A DNA stretch of 64,000 nt from Bacteroidales bacterium. Its GTDB lineage: Bacteria > Bacteroidota > Bacteroidia > Bacteroidales > UBA932. The notes beneath the pieces are model-generated. The model saw only the letters and a list, made by a program, of their open reading frames with translations, did no database searches and was not told the origin of the DNA. The DNA lies in assembly GCA_017454265.1 (NCBI GenBank), contig JAFTDJ010000036.1:1-64000 (forward strand). Direction: 5' to 3'. Made by a program: the position numbers and the translations under genes. Position 1 is the first letter of the stretch. Every line of letters begins with the position of its first letter. This document shows positions 38,506 to 47,381 of this stretch, one piece after another.

Positions 38506-39183
38506 ATGAAACGCATTATTGTAACTATCGCTTGCGCTTTTACGGCGCTTTCCGTGTGGGCACAGTCTTATTCTTCTCCCACCACGACATGGCCTTATCA
38601 GTACGCAGATTTCACCGAAGGTGAGATCCTGATGCAGAACGGAGCAAAGAAGACGGCCACGCTGAATGTGTGCCTGGTTCATTCTACCCTGCATTATATA
38701 GAAAAGGACTTCATCAAGGAACTGCCTTCGTCGGGAGTGTTTTCCGCACGTATCGGAGAAGACTATTTCATAAATGCCGCCGGACGCCTCATGAAGATTC
38801 TTGCCCAGGACGACAACGGTTATGTGGCTGAGGCTACGGAGATAGACATTGCGAAGCTGAACTCCACCGAAGCTGCATACGGGTCTTCCTCCACAACCCT
38901 CGGCACCATGGCCCTGAGCTCACTGGAAGGAATAGGCGCAACCAACTCCAATAGCAGCCTCAACCATATGGAGCTTAAGAACTCCAAGGAAGACGGCAAG
39001 ACCCTGCCCCTCATCCAGAAGAAGTATCTTTTCGTGAACGGGAAATGCATCTATGCCACCAAGAAGGATGTTTCCGCAGTGGTTGACGCGGCAGCTTTCA
39101 AGAGCTTTCTCAAGGAGAACAAGGTTAAGTGGAACAACCCTCAGTCCCTCCTGGGCGTGGTTGATTTTATCGCAAAACAGTAG
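38506..39183 (+). CDS. Unknown secreted protein
   Basis: A 225-residue protein with signal peptide (ALSVWAQ, cleavage near residue 20). No motif recognised. It contains FTEGEILMQNGAKKTATLNV and a Ser/Asn-rich middle (GATNSNSSLNHMELKNS). 15 bases after the BACON gene and 3 bases before the protease gene, so it is part of the same transcript and may assist the protease. Confidence 0.7.
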   Translation: MKRIIVTIACAFTALSVWAQSYSSPTTTWPYQYADFTEGEILMQNGAKKTATLNVCLVHSTLHYIEKDFIKELPSSGVFSARIGEDYFINAAGRLMKILAQDDNGYVAEATEIDIAKLNSTEAAYGSSSTTLGTMALSSLEGIGATNSNSSLNHMELKNSKEDGKTLPLIQKKYLFVNGKCIYATKKDVSAVVDAAAFKSFLKENKVKWNNPQSLLGVVDFIAKQ

Positions 39184-39186
39184 CAG

Positions 39187-41805
39187 ATGAACAATAGACT
39201 TTTGACAGCTGCAGTCCTGGCTGCCGTGACGGTGTGGGGCTGCAAGACGGAACAGGCCGATCTTCCCGTTGAAGTGCCGGCGGAGGGGGAGACCGTGAAC
39301 GAGACCTCCCTGATTCCCGGGCAGATGATCATACAGCTCTCCGACGAACTCGCAGGACAGCTGGAAGAGGATCTTGCAGGAGGCAGCTTCCTGCAGACCA
39401 AATCAGCTTCTGTAAACTCTGTGTTCGCAGGCATCGGCGCCACTTCCGTGGAACGCCTCTATCCGGACGCGGGAGAGTGGGAGCCGAGGCACCGCGAGGC
39501 GGGGCTGCATAAGTGGTACAAGGTTACGTTCGACCCTGCCCTCCCGCAGACGAAGGCCGTCCGCAGCATAAACGACATTCCCGGCATCGAGTATGCCGAA
39601 CCGGTGCGGCGCATCAAGTCGACTGCCTTTTTTGACGATCCTGATTTGTCGAAACAGTGGCACTACACCAATGAAGGCACTCTTACTGCAAAGCATAAGA
39701 AGGGCTGCGACATCAATGTCCTGCCCGTCTGGGAGAATTACACCTGCGGAAAGAGTGACGTGATAGTATCCGTAGTAGACGGCGGCGTGGACCTGACTCA
39801 CGAAGACCTCGCTGCGGTGTGCCTTCCGGGAGGTGCCAACGGCAGCCGCAACTTTGTTACGGGCAGCTTCGGCATTGTGGCCCACAGCCATGGTACGCAT
39901 GTCGCCGGTACGATCGGCGCCATAAACAACAACGGCAAAGGCGTAGCCGGCATTGCCGGAGGACGCGACGGACAGGGCGGTGTAACCATAATGTCGTGTC
40001 AGGTCTTCCAGGACAATCCCGACGACCCCGACCACGACCTCACCGGCAATTTCTATGACGCCATGGTCTGGGGCGCCGACCACGGGGCCGTTATTTCCCA
40101 GAACAGCTGGGGAGACGTGTACGAAAAGGAGGAAGATGCGCTTAAAGGCGGTCCCGGGGCGATGAAGAGCGCCATCGACTACTTTATCCGTTATGCCGGA
40201 ACCGACAAAAACGGCAATCAGACCGGCCCCATGAAGGGCGGCGTGGTTATTTTTGCCGCAGGCAACAGCGGTTGGAGCATAGGCTGGCCTGCCGCATATG
40301 CTCCGGTAATCGCAGTAGGGTCGGTAGCTCCCGACTTCACCCGGGCATATTACTCGAATTATGGTGACTGGGTAGATATTGCCGCACCCGGCGGATCTGC
40401 ATATTATGACAAGGGCCAGGTTTACAGCACGCTGCCAGACAACAAGTATGGCTGGATGCAGGGAACCTCAATGGCCTGTCCTCACGTAAGCGGTGTGGCT
40501 GCGCTTATCATCTCCCACTACGGCGGCCCCGGTTTCACCAACGACATGCTGGTGGACAGGCTGCTTAACGGAGCCAATTCCAACGTCCTTTCCTCAGCAA
40601 CGCAGATAGGACCCTTATGCGACGCCTACGGCTCCATGGCCTACGGCTCAAAGGAACCTCCTGCAACCCCCAAATCCCATACCGTTTCTGCACATTCCAA
40701 CTTCTTGGATTTCAGCACTCAGGTAACGTCCGACCCCGATGACAACAAGGCATACGGCTTCCTGCTCCTGGCGTCCAGGAACGAGGCTTCCCTGAAGAAC
40801 CTGGACTACTTCCATCTTCCTTCGGACGTCTTCAGTGCAACCCTCCCGGTAGGAGAAGCCGACCTTGGCGATACTGTAACGGGTACCCTCTCGGGACTGG
40901 ACTTCCAGACGGAGTACTATACCACGGTGGTAGCATACGATTACAGCAAGAACTACTCGGGCACCTCTCCCGTGGTGAAAGTTATTACGGGTACGAATAC
41001 TCCTCCTGTCATCAAGTCGGAGTACGCCGGACTCATACAGGTGAAGGCGCACGAGGTATATAATCTCGAGAGCGAGATTTACGACCCCGACGGGCACACG
41101 GTGACCGTAAAATTCACCCCCGGATCCGACGCCGCGCAGAATCTCCTTCTGCCTTCCGGATTGTACAGGATGACGCTTGCGGGCAAGGATGCCGACGCCG
41201 GCAGATACGAGGCCCGATACGATGTGACGGACTCCTTCGGGGCTTCCTCCAGCGTCGTCTATGAGTATCAGATCCTGGAGAACCATCCTCCCGTTCCTGT
41301 AGGCAACCCCGATGACCTGGTGTTTACCGGTATGGCCCAGAAGAAGACCCTCAATATGGAGGACTATGTGAGCGACCCCGACGGCGAGCAGCTGAAATAT
41401 GAAATAAGCTCGTCCCCTTCCGGTATCGTCCACCTGAACCAGGTAGACAATACCCTCAACCTCACTACCCTCAGCATGGGACTTGCCAAGGTCATCATAA
41501 CCGGAACCGATATAAAAGGCGAGAAAGCCGTCCTGGAACTCAACGTGCTTGTGCGCGATCCCAATTCCGACCCCGACGTTTATCCCACCCAGGTGAATGA
41601 TTACCTGAACATCAGTGACGGTACGGAGAAGACGCTGCAGATCAGCATATCCAGCGCTTCCGCCGCCATGCTTTACAATGGGACCGTCACTTGCGACGCG
41701 TTCTCTCCTGCAAGGATAGACATGAGCGGCTGGGCTCCCGGGCGTTACGGCGTTACCGTCGTGTCCGGAGAAAAGACCTTCAAAACCACGGTAGTAAAGA
41801 TATAA
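39187..41805 (+). CDS. Subtilisin-like (S8) serine protease with C-terminal T9SS-type domain
   Basis: An 872-residue secreted protease. The catalytic triad is visible: Asp198 (SVVDGGVD), His235 (HGTHVAG) and Ser428 (GTSMACPHVSG). Residues about 40-150 form an inhibitor-I9/propeptide-like region (LIPGQMIIQLSDELAGQL). After the protease domain come a fibronectin-like module and two cadherin/Ig-like modules. The last 75 residues (VYPTQVNDYLNI, then IDMSGWAPGRYGVTVV and a Lys/Val end) match the plan of the type A T9SS sorting domain. The N-terminus also has a lipobox-like VWGC (Cys19). Having both a lipobox and a T9SS tail is unusual. Followed 3 bases later by a PorV-like gene. Confidence 0.9.
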   Translation: MNNRLLTAAVLAAVTVWGCKTEQADLPVEVPAEGETVNETSLIPGQMIIQLSDELAGQLEEDLAGGSFLQTKSASVNSVFAGIGATSVERLYPDAGEWEPRHREAGLHKWYKVTFDPALPQTKAVRSINDIPGIEYAEPVRRIKSTAFFDDPDLSKQWHYTNEGTLTAKHKKGCDINVLPVWENYTCGKSDVIVSVVDGGVDLTHEDLAAVCLPGGANGSRNFVTGSFGIVAHSHGTHVAGTIGAINNNGKGVAGIAGGRDGQGGVTIMSCQVFQDNPDDPDHDLTGNFYDAMVWGADHGAVISQNSWGDVYEKEEDALKGGPGAMKSAIDYFIRYAGTDKNGNQTGPMKGGVVIFAAGNSGWSIGWPAAYAPVIAVGSVAPDFTRAYYSNYGDWVDIAAPGGSAYYDKGQVYSTLPDNKYGWMQGTSMACPHVSGVAALIISHYGGPGFTNDMLVDRLLNGANSNVLSSATQIGPLCDAYGSMAYGSKEPPATPKSHTVSAHSNFLDFSTQVTSDPDDNKAYGFLLLASRNEASLKNLDYFHLPSDVFSATLPVGEADLGDTVTGTLSGLDFQTEYYTTVVAYDYSKNYSGTSPVVKVITGTNTPPVIKSEYAGLIQVKAHEVYNLESEIYDPDGHTVTVKFTPGSDAAQNLLLPSGLYRMTLAGKDADAGRYEARYDVTDSFGASSSVVYEYQILENHPPVPVGNPDDLVFTGMAQKKTLNMEDYVSDPDGEQLKYEISSSPSGIVHLNQVDNTLNLTTLSMGLAKVIITGTDIKGEKAVLELNVLVRDPNSDPDVYPTQVNDYLNISDGTEKTLQISISSASAAMLYNGTVTCDAFSPARIDMSGWAPGRYGVTVVSGEKTFKTTVVKI

Positions 41806-41808
41806 GGT

Positions 41809-42702
41809 ATGAGAAAGACATTAGCAATTGTTATCCTTTTCCTGGCGGCTGCGGGTCTGCACGCCCAGGATGCCGCTTCCGTGGCTATGCCGTTCAGTAT
41901 AGTACCGCGTAACGTGCGAACCCTCTCCACCGGCGGTCTCACCACCGCCGATGCGGTTGCCGTGCGGCTGCTCGGAGACACCGGACTGGATGTGAACGCA
42001 TCCTGGTACAGCTGGGCCCCGCAGGGAGCTTCTTCCAACAACATTAATGCGGATGCCTTCGTGCGTCTGTCCAACCGTCTTGCCCTTTCCGCCCAGTTCG
42101 GCATGGACATAGCTCCCAGGTACGACATTTACGATGCACAGGGAACCAAGGGCGGTTTCTATTCCCCTAAGGACATGCTGGTGAAGTTAGGCGCGGCGTA
42201 CAGGATAACCCCTGTTATCAGTGTGGGCGCAGACCTGCGCTATATGAACAGCTCCCTCACTTCCAAGGTATCCTACTCCGCCTTCGGAGCGGACGTGATT
42301 GCCGCCGCTACGTTCGGCGGAGCCAAGGTGGCGGCCGGAGTCACCAACCTTGGCACTTCTGTGAAGGCCTCGGACGGGACGGCCTTTGGTATCCCTGCCG
42401 CAGCAACGCTGGCTGGAAAGTATAACGTCAGTTTTGCGGAAAAGCACAGTGTGGACGCCGGAGCCCAGGTGGATTTCTTCTTCAAAGGGGGATTGCGTGC
42501 GGGCCTGGGTGTCGAGTACGGTTTCAACGGCCTGGTCTTCGCCCGCGTGGGCTACAGTCTCGGACTCAACAGTCCTTTCCCAACGTACCTGTCGCTTGGC
42601 CTGGGCGCCAAGTTCTCCGGAATTAGCATCAACGCGGCCTACCTTGTGGGCTCTTCGGCCATAGGGAACACCCTGGCCATAGGAGCAGGATACTCTTTCT
42701 AA
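41809..42702 (+). CDS. PorV/PorQ-like outer membrane beta-barrel protein
   Basis: A 297-residue outer-membrane protein with signal peptide (AAAGLHAQ). The start of the mature part (MPFSIVPRNVRTLSTGG) and the alternating strands ending in Phe (LAIGAGYSF) resemble the PorV/PorQ/FadL-like barrels. PorV shuttles T9SS cargo and PorQ binds the surface attachment machinery in known systems. It is shorter than PorV (about 390). Immediate linkage to a protease with a T9SS-type tail supports a T9SS-associated role, but a general porin-like function is possible. Confidence 0.65.
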   Translation: MRKTLAIVILFLAAAGLHAQDAASVAMPFSIVPRNVRTLSTGGLTTADAVAVRLLGDTGLDVNASWYSWAPQGASSNNINADAFVRLSNRLALSAQFGMDIAPRYDIYDAQGTKGGFYSPKDMLVKLGAAYRITPVISVGADLRYMNSSLTSKVSYSAFGADVIAAATFGGAKVAAGVTNLGTSVKASDGTAFGIPAAATLAGKYNVSFAEKHSVDAGAQVDFFFKGGLRAGLGVEYGFNGLVFARVGYSLGLNSPFPTYLSLGLGAKFSGISINAAYLVGSSAIGNTLAIGAGYSF

Positions 42703-44030
42703 AGGGTTTCCTGCTTGAGGCTCTCGATGTAAGCGTCGATGCGCCTGAGCTCACGCGGAATGCGTATATGTTGCGGGCAGTGCGGAGCGCATTGTCCGCA
42801 ACTTATGCAATGGTCTGCCTGGCGTACCGATTCCACCGTCTCGCTGTAGCTGGCGAGATATAGCCTGCGTGCGCGGGCGTATTTTTCCTGCTCCGGCCCG
42901 GAGACGTAAGTTCCCTCCGTAATGCTGTCGTCGTAGAAGCGGAATACCCCGGGAATGTCGATACCGTAGGGGCAGGGCATGCAGTACTGGCAGCCCGTGC
43001 ATCCCACCAGAGGGAAACGGGTATGTTCGTCGGCTATTTTTTCCAGCAGTTCGAACTCGCTCTCGCTCAGTGGCTTGAAGTTGCAGAAAGTATGCAGGTT
43101 GTCGTTCAGGTGCTCCATGTAGGTCATGCCGCTTAGTGCGGTGAGCACCTTGGGGAAGCTGCCGCAGAAGCGGAAGGCCCAGGATGCGATACTGCGGTCC
43201 GGCTCTATGGCCTTGAGCTGTTCTGAAAGGCGTTTTGGCAGGCTGCCGAGCGAGCCGCCGCGCAGAGGCTCCATAATCACCACGGGGATGTCCCGGGCCG
43301 CGAGCTCTTCGTACAGGTATTTGGCGTTTATATTCCGGCCTCCGGCGTGTGTCCAGTCCAGGTAGTTCATCTGAATCTGCACGAAGTCCCAGTGATACTT
43401 TTCGTGGGCGGCCATCATGGTTTCGAAGCCTTCCTGCTGGCTGTGGATGGAGAACCCCAGCTTACGTATGCGTCCGGCCTCCCTTTCCTTCAGCAGGAAT
43501 GGCAGAATGCCGGTGCCTTCGAAGCGGTCCTTGAAATCCTGCGAACTGTGAATTGCGTGAAGCAGGTAGTAGTCGATGTAGTCTGTCTGGAAAGTTTCCA
43601 GGGAACGCCGGTACATCAGAATGGAGTTGTCGTAGCTTCCGTCTGCGAAATTGGAAAGCTTGGTGGCGAGGAGCCATTTGTCGCGCGGATGGCGGTTCAG
43701 CGCAATGGCGCTGGCTCTTTCGGATTCTCCGCGGAGGTAAACGGGAGAAGTGTCAAAGTAGTTTACTCCGTGTTCCAATGCCTTGTCGACCATTGCATTT
43801 ACTTTCTCCTGATCTATCACCTCCTTCCCTTCAGCATCCCTGGTCATGGGCCAGCGCATGCACCCATAACCCAAAACTCCTATTCCCGGGTAGTTCTGCA
43901 GCATTTCGCCGCTGATGCTTGTGTCCAATGATTCAGCGGCTGCCGCATTTTTTGTCTTGGGCGCGCAGGATGCCAGGCCTGCTGTGGCGGCCCCGGCTGC
44001 CGATATTCTGATAAAATCTCTTCTGTCCAT
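42699..44030 (-). CDS. Aldo/keto reductase with Fe-S domain, Tat-exported
   Basis: A 443-residue protein. The N-terminus has a twin-arginine signal (RRDFIRISAAGAATAG) and a lipobox-like LASC. Residues about 45-330 are an aldo/keto reductase barrel (NYFDTSPVYLRGESE with catalytic Tyr, KWLLATKLS, YYLLHAI). The C-terminal 110 residues hold two clusters CTGCQYCMPCPYG and CISCGQCAPHCP for [4Fe-4S] centres. This fusion is frequent in anaerobes. Its gene lies directly after that of a membrane polyferredoxin (5-base gap), suggesting electron delivery to a periplasmic reductase. Substrate unknown. Confidence 0.88.
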   Translation of the reverse strand: MDRRDFIRISAAGAATAGLASCAPKTKNAAAAESLDTSISGEMLQNYPGIGVLGYGCMRWPMTRDAEGKEVIDQEKVNAMVDKALEHGVNYFDTSPVYLRGESERASAIALNRHPRDKWLLATKLSNFADGSYDNSILMYRRSLETFQTDYIDYYLLHAIHSSQDFKDRFEGTGILPFLLKEREAGRIRKLGFSIHSQQEGFETMMAAHEKYHWDFVQIQMNYLDWTHAGGRNINAKYLYEELAARDIPVVIMEPLRGGSLGSLPKRLSEQLKAIEPDRSIASWAFRFCGSFPKVLTALSGMTYMEHLNDNLHTFCNFKPLSESEFELLEKIADEHTRFPLVGCTGCQYCMPCPYGIDIPGVFRFYDDSITEGTYVSGPEQEKYARARRLYLASYSETVESVRQADHCISCGQCAPHCPQHIRIPRELRRIDAYIESLKQETL

Positions 44031-44035
44031 GATGC

Positions 44036-45466
44036 TTAGCTCCTATGTGTTTGCAGTCCTCTTACGGTTATTGCACTGACCGGTCTTGACGGGCAGAGGT
44101 ATTCGCATTTGCCGCAGCCGATGCAGAGTTCTTCCATCACCACGGGGCGGCGAGTGCCGTCGGCGGTAACCATGCTGACAGCTCCCATCGGGCATTCGCG
44201 GGCACATTTCCCGCAGCCGGCTTCTCCCTTGGCGGCCAGGCACAGGTCCGTGTTGACTTCTGCAATGCCTATGTGTATGAGAGTTTTGGCTTCTTTGGCC
44301 ACAGGGCGGATTGCTCCGGCCGGGCAGAGCTCGGAGCAGATGGTGCACTCCGGCCTGCAGAAGCCGTTTTCGTAACCCATCTGGGGTTGCAGAAGGTGGT
44401 CAAGGTCGGTGGATGCCCGCAGCACGCCGTTGGGGCAGTTCTGTATGCATAACTGGCAGGCCGTGCAGGCGTCGTAGAAATTCTTTACGCTGCCGGCTCC
44501 GGGGGGTACCAGCCGGGGATTGCGCTCGACGGGCGTCTTTGCATCTACGGGCGCCAGTCCGCCGTCCACCTTCATATTCTGCGCGGCGGCGCTCACTCCA
44601 GCGCCTATCAGCAAAGCACCGGTCGCCAGGAACTGCCTCCGGCCTTCGTCCGCAGCCGACGCTGGAGAGGAGAGATCTCCACCTTTGCTGACCCCGGTTC
44701 CGAAACTGATGGCGTTCTTGCGGCACACGCCGATGCAATCGAAGCAGTCCACGCAGCGGGAACGGTCAATTTTTACGGCCGCACCCCCGCGTACTCCCGG
44801 TTCAATGCAGGATGCCTTGCATACGCGGGTGCAGGCTCCGCATCTGATACACTTGTCGTCGTCTATCTTCACTCCGAACAAGGAGAACCGGCTGACGCAC
44901 CCCAGGGCAGTGCCTACGGGGCAGACGTTGCTGCACCAGGCGCGCCCCCACAGCCATGCGCTCACCCCGATGATTACGAAAGTGGCGCCGGCGGCTATGA
45001 GCAGCGGTACGGACCCTCCGCCCACAACAGCGGTAACCATACGCCCATAGGCGCTGTATGGCCCTATGAGGGCGATAATCAGCTGTAAGTCCACTACAAA
45101 GGCGGCCACTGTAATGCCCGCCACAAGGCTGCGTGCCCAGGTGCGTTCCTTGTTCCACTTGAACTGCTTCCTGAGGGGCTTTATCCATTTTCCCAGGATG
45201 CGGCGCAGCCGGAGAACGATATCCTGAAAAACTCCAAGGGGACACAAGACGGAACAGTATATCCGCCCGAAAACCCATGTAATCAGCAAAATACCCAGGA
45301 GCAAGGCTGCGTTGCCCAGTGTTGCTCCTGCAATCACCCTGCTCAGCAGGGGCAGGAACTGGAGTTTTGCCAGCCATCCCCACCAGTCGTGGCCGATACC
45401 CACAAACAGCGACGTAATGCCCGCGAAGCACAGCGCTGCCAATACTATTCTGATTCTACGTAACAT
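44036..45466 (-). CDS. Membrane polyferredoxin (NapH/RnfB-like 4Fe-4S protein)
   Basis: A 476-residue electron carrier. The first 200 residues contain membrane helices with two NapH-type motifs (GRIYCSVLCPLG near residue 68 and GRAWCSNVCPVG near 174). Then come six clusters of the CxxCxxCxxxC type (CIRCGACTRVCKASC, CVDCFDCIGVC, CTACQLCIQNC, CTICSELC, CGKCAREC, CIGCGKCEYLC). In the middle (residues 276-296) there is a second twin-arginine/hydrophobic segment (RRQFLATGALLIGAGVSAAA), as if a Tat-exported ferredoxin had been fused to a NapH protein; it may form an extra membrane helix placing the C-terminal clusters in the periplasm. Partner of the following reductase gene. Confidence 0.85.
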   Translation of the reverse strand: MLRRIRIVLAALCFAGITSLFVGIGHDWWGWLAKLQFLPLLSRVIAGATLGNAALLLGILLITWVFGRIYCSVLCPLGVFQDIVLRLRRILGKWIKPLRKQFKWNKERTWARSLVAGITVAAFVVDLQLIIALIGPYSAYGRMVTAVVGGGSVPLLIAAGATFVIIGVSAWLWGRAWCSNVCPVGTALGCVSRFSLFGVKIDDDKCIRCGACTRVCKASCIEPGVRGGAAVKIDRSRCVDCFDCIGVCRKNAISFGTGVSKGGDLSSPASAADEGRRQFLATGALLIGAGVSAAAQNMKVDGGLAPVDAKTPVERNPRLVPPGAGSVKNFYDACTACQLCIQNCPNGVLRASTDLDHLLQPQMGYENGFCRPECTICSELCPAGAIRPVAKEAKTLIHIGIAEVNTDLCLAAKGEAGCGKCARECPMGAVSMVTADGTRRPVVMEELCIGCGKCEYLCPSRPVSAITVRGLQTHRS

Positions 45467-45468
45467 AT

Positions 45469-46809
45469 CTATGTGGTTTCAAGGATGTGGTCGGCCAGGG
45501 CCAGACGGGCTTCGCAGTGGGAGCGGAAGTCTTCCCAGCGATAGTAATCGGGCCACTGCCTTCCACGGGTGTCATTGTAACAGGGGATGGGGAAGTGCTG
45601 GGGCACTTCGTCCAGCGTACAGCGTACCAGAACCTCTCCCTTGCCGTTGCGGAAAAGGGCAAAGAGAAGGGTAGATGCCATAGGCATATGCCCGAAGTCG
45701 TATCCGTCCTTGACTTTCCCGGGGTCTGAAGCGCAGTAACTCCAGTCTTCAGCGCCCAGCAGCACAAGAGACCCGGAGATTTTGTAGTCGTGTCCAAACC
45801 TCAGGCGCGCCGCCACGTCGCCTCCGGCTATGTCTTCGTCCCAATATTTCAGGAAATCGCGCACCAAGGCCTCTTCAAGGGCCCAGTTGCGCCCGTGATA
45901 AAGAGGCGTGGCCCCGCAGCAGCTGTACATGCGGAAGTTCTCGCATTCCCACATCCCGTAGGCCTCTTTGGGGGTCAGCATGTACATCAAAGACTCTTCC
46001 GGACCAAGGGTTTCCGAGAAAGCGAAGTAGAAGTAGAACATACGTTCTGCCGTAATGTAATCCTTGAATACCGGCAGCACAATCGAAGGGTCGGTGAAGA
46101 AGCGGCGGAAGAACTCCTCAGGTTTATAGTTCTCTTTGAGCAATTTCCGGAACGCGGGGTTCCAGCGTGCGGTATCGGCTTCGAAGGCCCGGCTCCAGTC
46201 CCGTTCCTGCGCCCTCGGGTTGTACTTGCTGGTGGGGTTGAGCGCCCCCATGTCGGCCGCAGATGCGTCGAAGTATATCTTCAGCTTTGGAGCCTGCCTG
46301 CGATATTCGTCCAGGGCCGACGTCATGGACAGAATGGTGCGGTTGGTCTGGGTGGAGCGGGCTACTATGGTCTTGCGCCCCTTGAATACGGGTTTCCAAC
46401 TTTTCAGGATGCGTGCAGCCACCGCCCGGTGCTGCTGCTGCCCATAGCTTGTAAGGTCGTAGGCCCGGCCCCGGACCATATGGTAAACGGCTTCGCTCCT
46501 CTCCAACAGCTCCTGCCCGAGAGGGGTAAGCTGTCCGGCCTTGGAAGCGCGAGTCATTACTTTATGCATATTGTCATAAAGGGCCTCTTTGCTATAAAGG
46601 CGCGCACCGTGACGTGCGTAAGTGCTGATATTGAAAGGTTTGAACCCTGATGGAGCCTCGGGCTGGGCGGCAGGAGCTGTGTAACGGTAACCGGCGAACC
46701 AGTCTGCAGCGCGCCTTACATCGGCCTGAACCTCTTCGAATCGGAGCCCCTGTGCACTCGCGGACAGGCAGAGTGAAAGGGAAATAATCAAAACAACTGT
46801 ACGTTTCAT
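45469..46809 (-). CDS. Histidine-type phosphatase, MINPP/phytase-like
   Basis: A 446-residue secreted acid phosphatase. The signal peptide ends near SASAQ (residue 20). The catalytic motif is YARHGAR (Arg66, His67), a later Arg is in STQTNRT, and the proton donor region is RFGHDYKI. Family knowledge: MINPP-like enzymes of gut Bacteroidota hydrolyse inositol polyphosphates such as phytate. The start at 46809 gives the signal peptide. A paralogue lies at 56488-57843. Directly precedes the polyferredoxin gene on the same strand but a functional link is not obvious. Confidence 0.85.
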   Translation of the reverse strand: MKRTVVLIISLSLCLSASAQGLRFEEVQADVRRAADWFAGYRYTAPAAQPEAPSGFKPFNISTYARHGARLYSKEALYDNMHKVMTRASKAGQLTPLGQELLERSEAVYHMVRGRAYDLTSYGQQQHRAVAARILKSWKPVFKGRKTIVARSTQTNRTILSMTSALDEYRRQAPKLKIYFDASAADMGALNPTSKYNPRAQERDWSRAFEADTARWNPAFRKLLKENYKPEEFFRRFFTDPSIVLPVFKDYITAERMFYFYFAFSETLGPEESLMYMLTPKEAYGMWECENFRMYSCCGATPLYHGRNWALEEALVRDFLKYWDEDIAGGDVAARLRFGHDYKISGSLVLLGAEDWSYCASDPGKVKDGYDFGHMPMASTLLFALFRNGKGEVLVRCTLDEVPQHFPIPCYNDTRGRQWPDYYRWEDFRSHCEARLALADHILETT

Positions 46810-46820
46810 ATCTGTATTCG

Positions 46821-46828
46821 CAAATATA
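46821..46828 (-). promoter_or_regulatory. -7 box for the MINPP-like phosphatase
   Basis: TATATTTG on the minus strand, exact TAnnTTTG, 11 bases before the ATG. Back-to-back with the greA box at 46850-46857. Confidence 0.5.
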
Positions 46829-46849
46829 GCAAAATCCAATTTTATTTCA

Positions 46850-46857
46850 TATATTTG
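46850..46857 (+). promoter_or_regulatory. -7 box for the greA operon
   Basis: TATATTTG, exact TAnnTTTG, about 53 bases before greA. No TTTG at the expected -33 distance. Confidence 0.5.
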
Positions 46858-46910
46858 CTGATGGTTAGAGTTCTGTCGATACAAGACAGGACTCCTTTAT
46901 TTAACACATT

Positions 46911-47381
46911 ATGGCAGAAGTACACTATATGAGCCAGGAAGGGCTCGACAAACTGAAGAAAGACCTTGCAGAGGCGCTCGCGCAGCGTCCTGTCATTTCG
47001 GCGGCAATAGCCGAAGCACGTGAGAAGGGGGATCTCTCCGAGAATGCAGAATACGAATCGGCCCGCGAGGCGCAAGGATTGCTTGAGCTCAAGATAGCCA
47101 AACTCCAGAACACCATCGCAGGAGCAAAAGTGATAAACGAATCGCAGCTCAACACCGACAAGGTGGGAATGCTCACCACGGTGAAGGTAAAGAACCTTAC
47201 CGCCGGAATGGATATGACATTTACCATTGTCGGGGAAAAGGAGGCCGACTTCTCAAAGGGCCGCCTGGCCGCCACCACGCCTATTGCAAGGGCACTTATG
47301 GGCCATTCCAAGGGGGAGACCGTTGAGGCGAAAGTTCCCTCCGGAGTGATGAAATTCAAGATCCTCGATATTTCGTTATGA
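46911..47381 (+). CDS. greA: Transcription elongation factor GreA
   Basis: GreA rescues backtracked RNA polymerase by stimulating transcript cleavage. The 156-residue protein has the N-terminal coiled coil with the acidic tip EKGDLSENAEYESAREAQG and the C-terminal FKBP-like domain (TPIARALMGHSKGETV). Start of a six-gene plus-strand run with overlaps; ATGA overlap with the HIT gene. Confidence 0.96.
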   Translation: MAEVHYMSQEGLDKLKKDLAEALAQRPVISAAIAEAREKGDLSENAEYESAREAQGLLELKIAKLQNTIAGAKVINESQLNTDKVGMLTTVKVKNLTAGMDMTFTIVGEKEADFSKGRLAATTPIARALMGHSKGETVEAKVPSGVMKFKILDISL

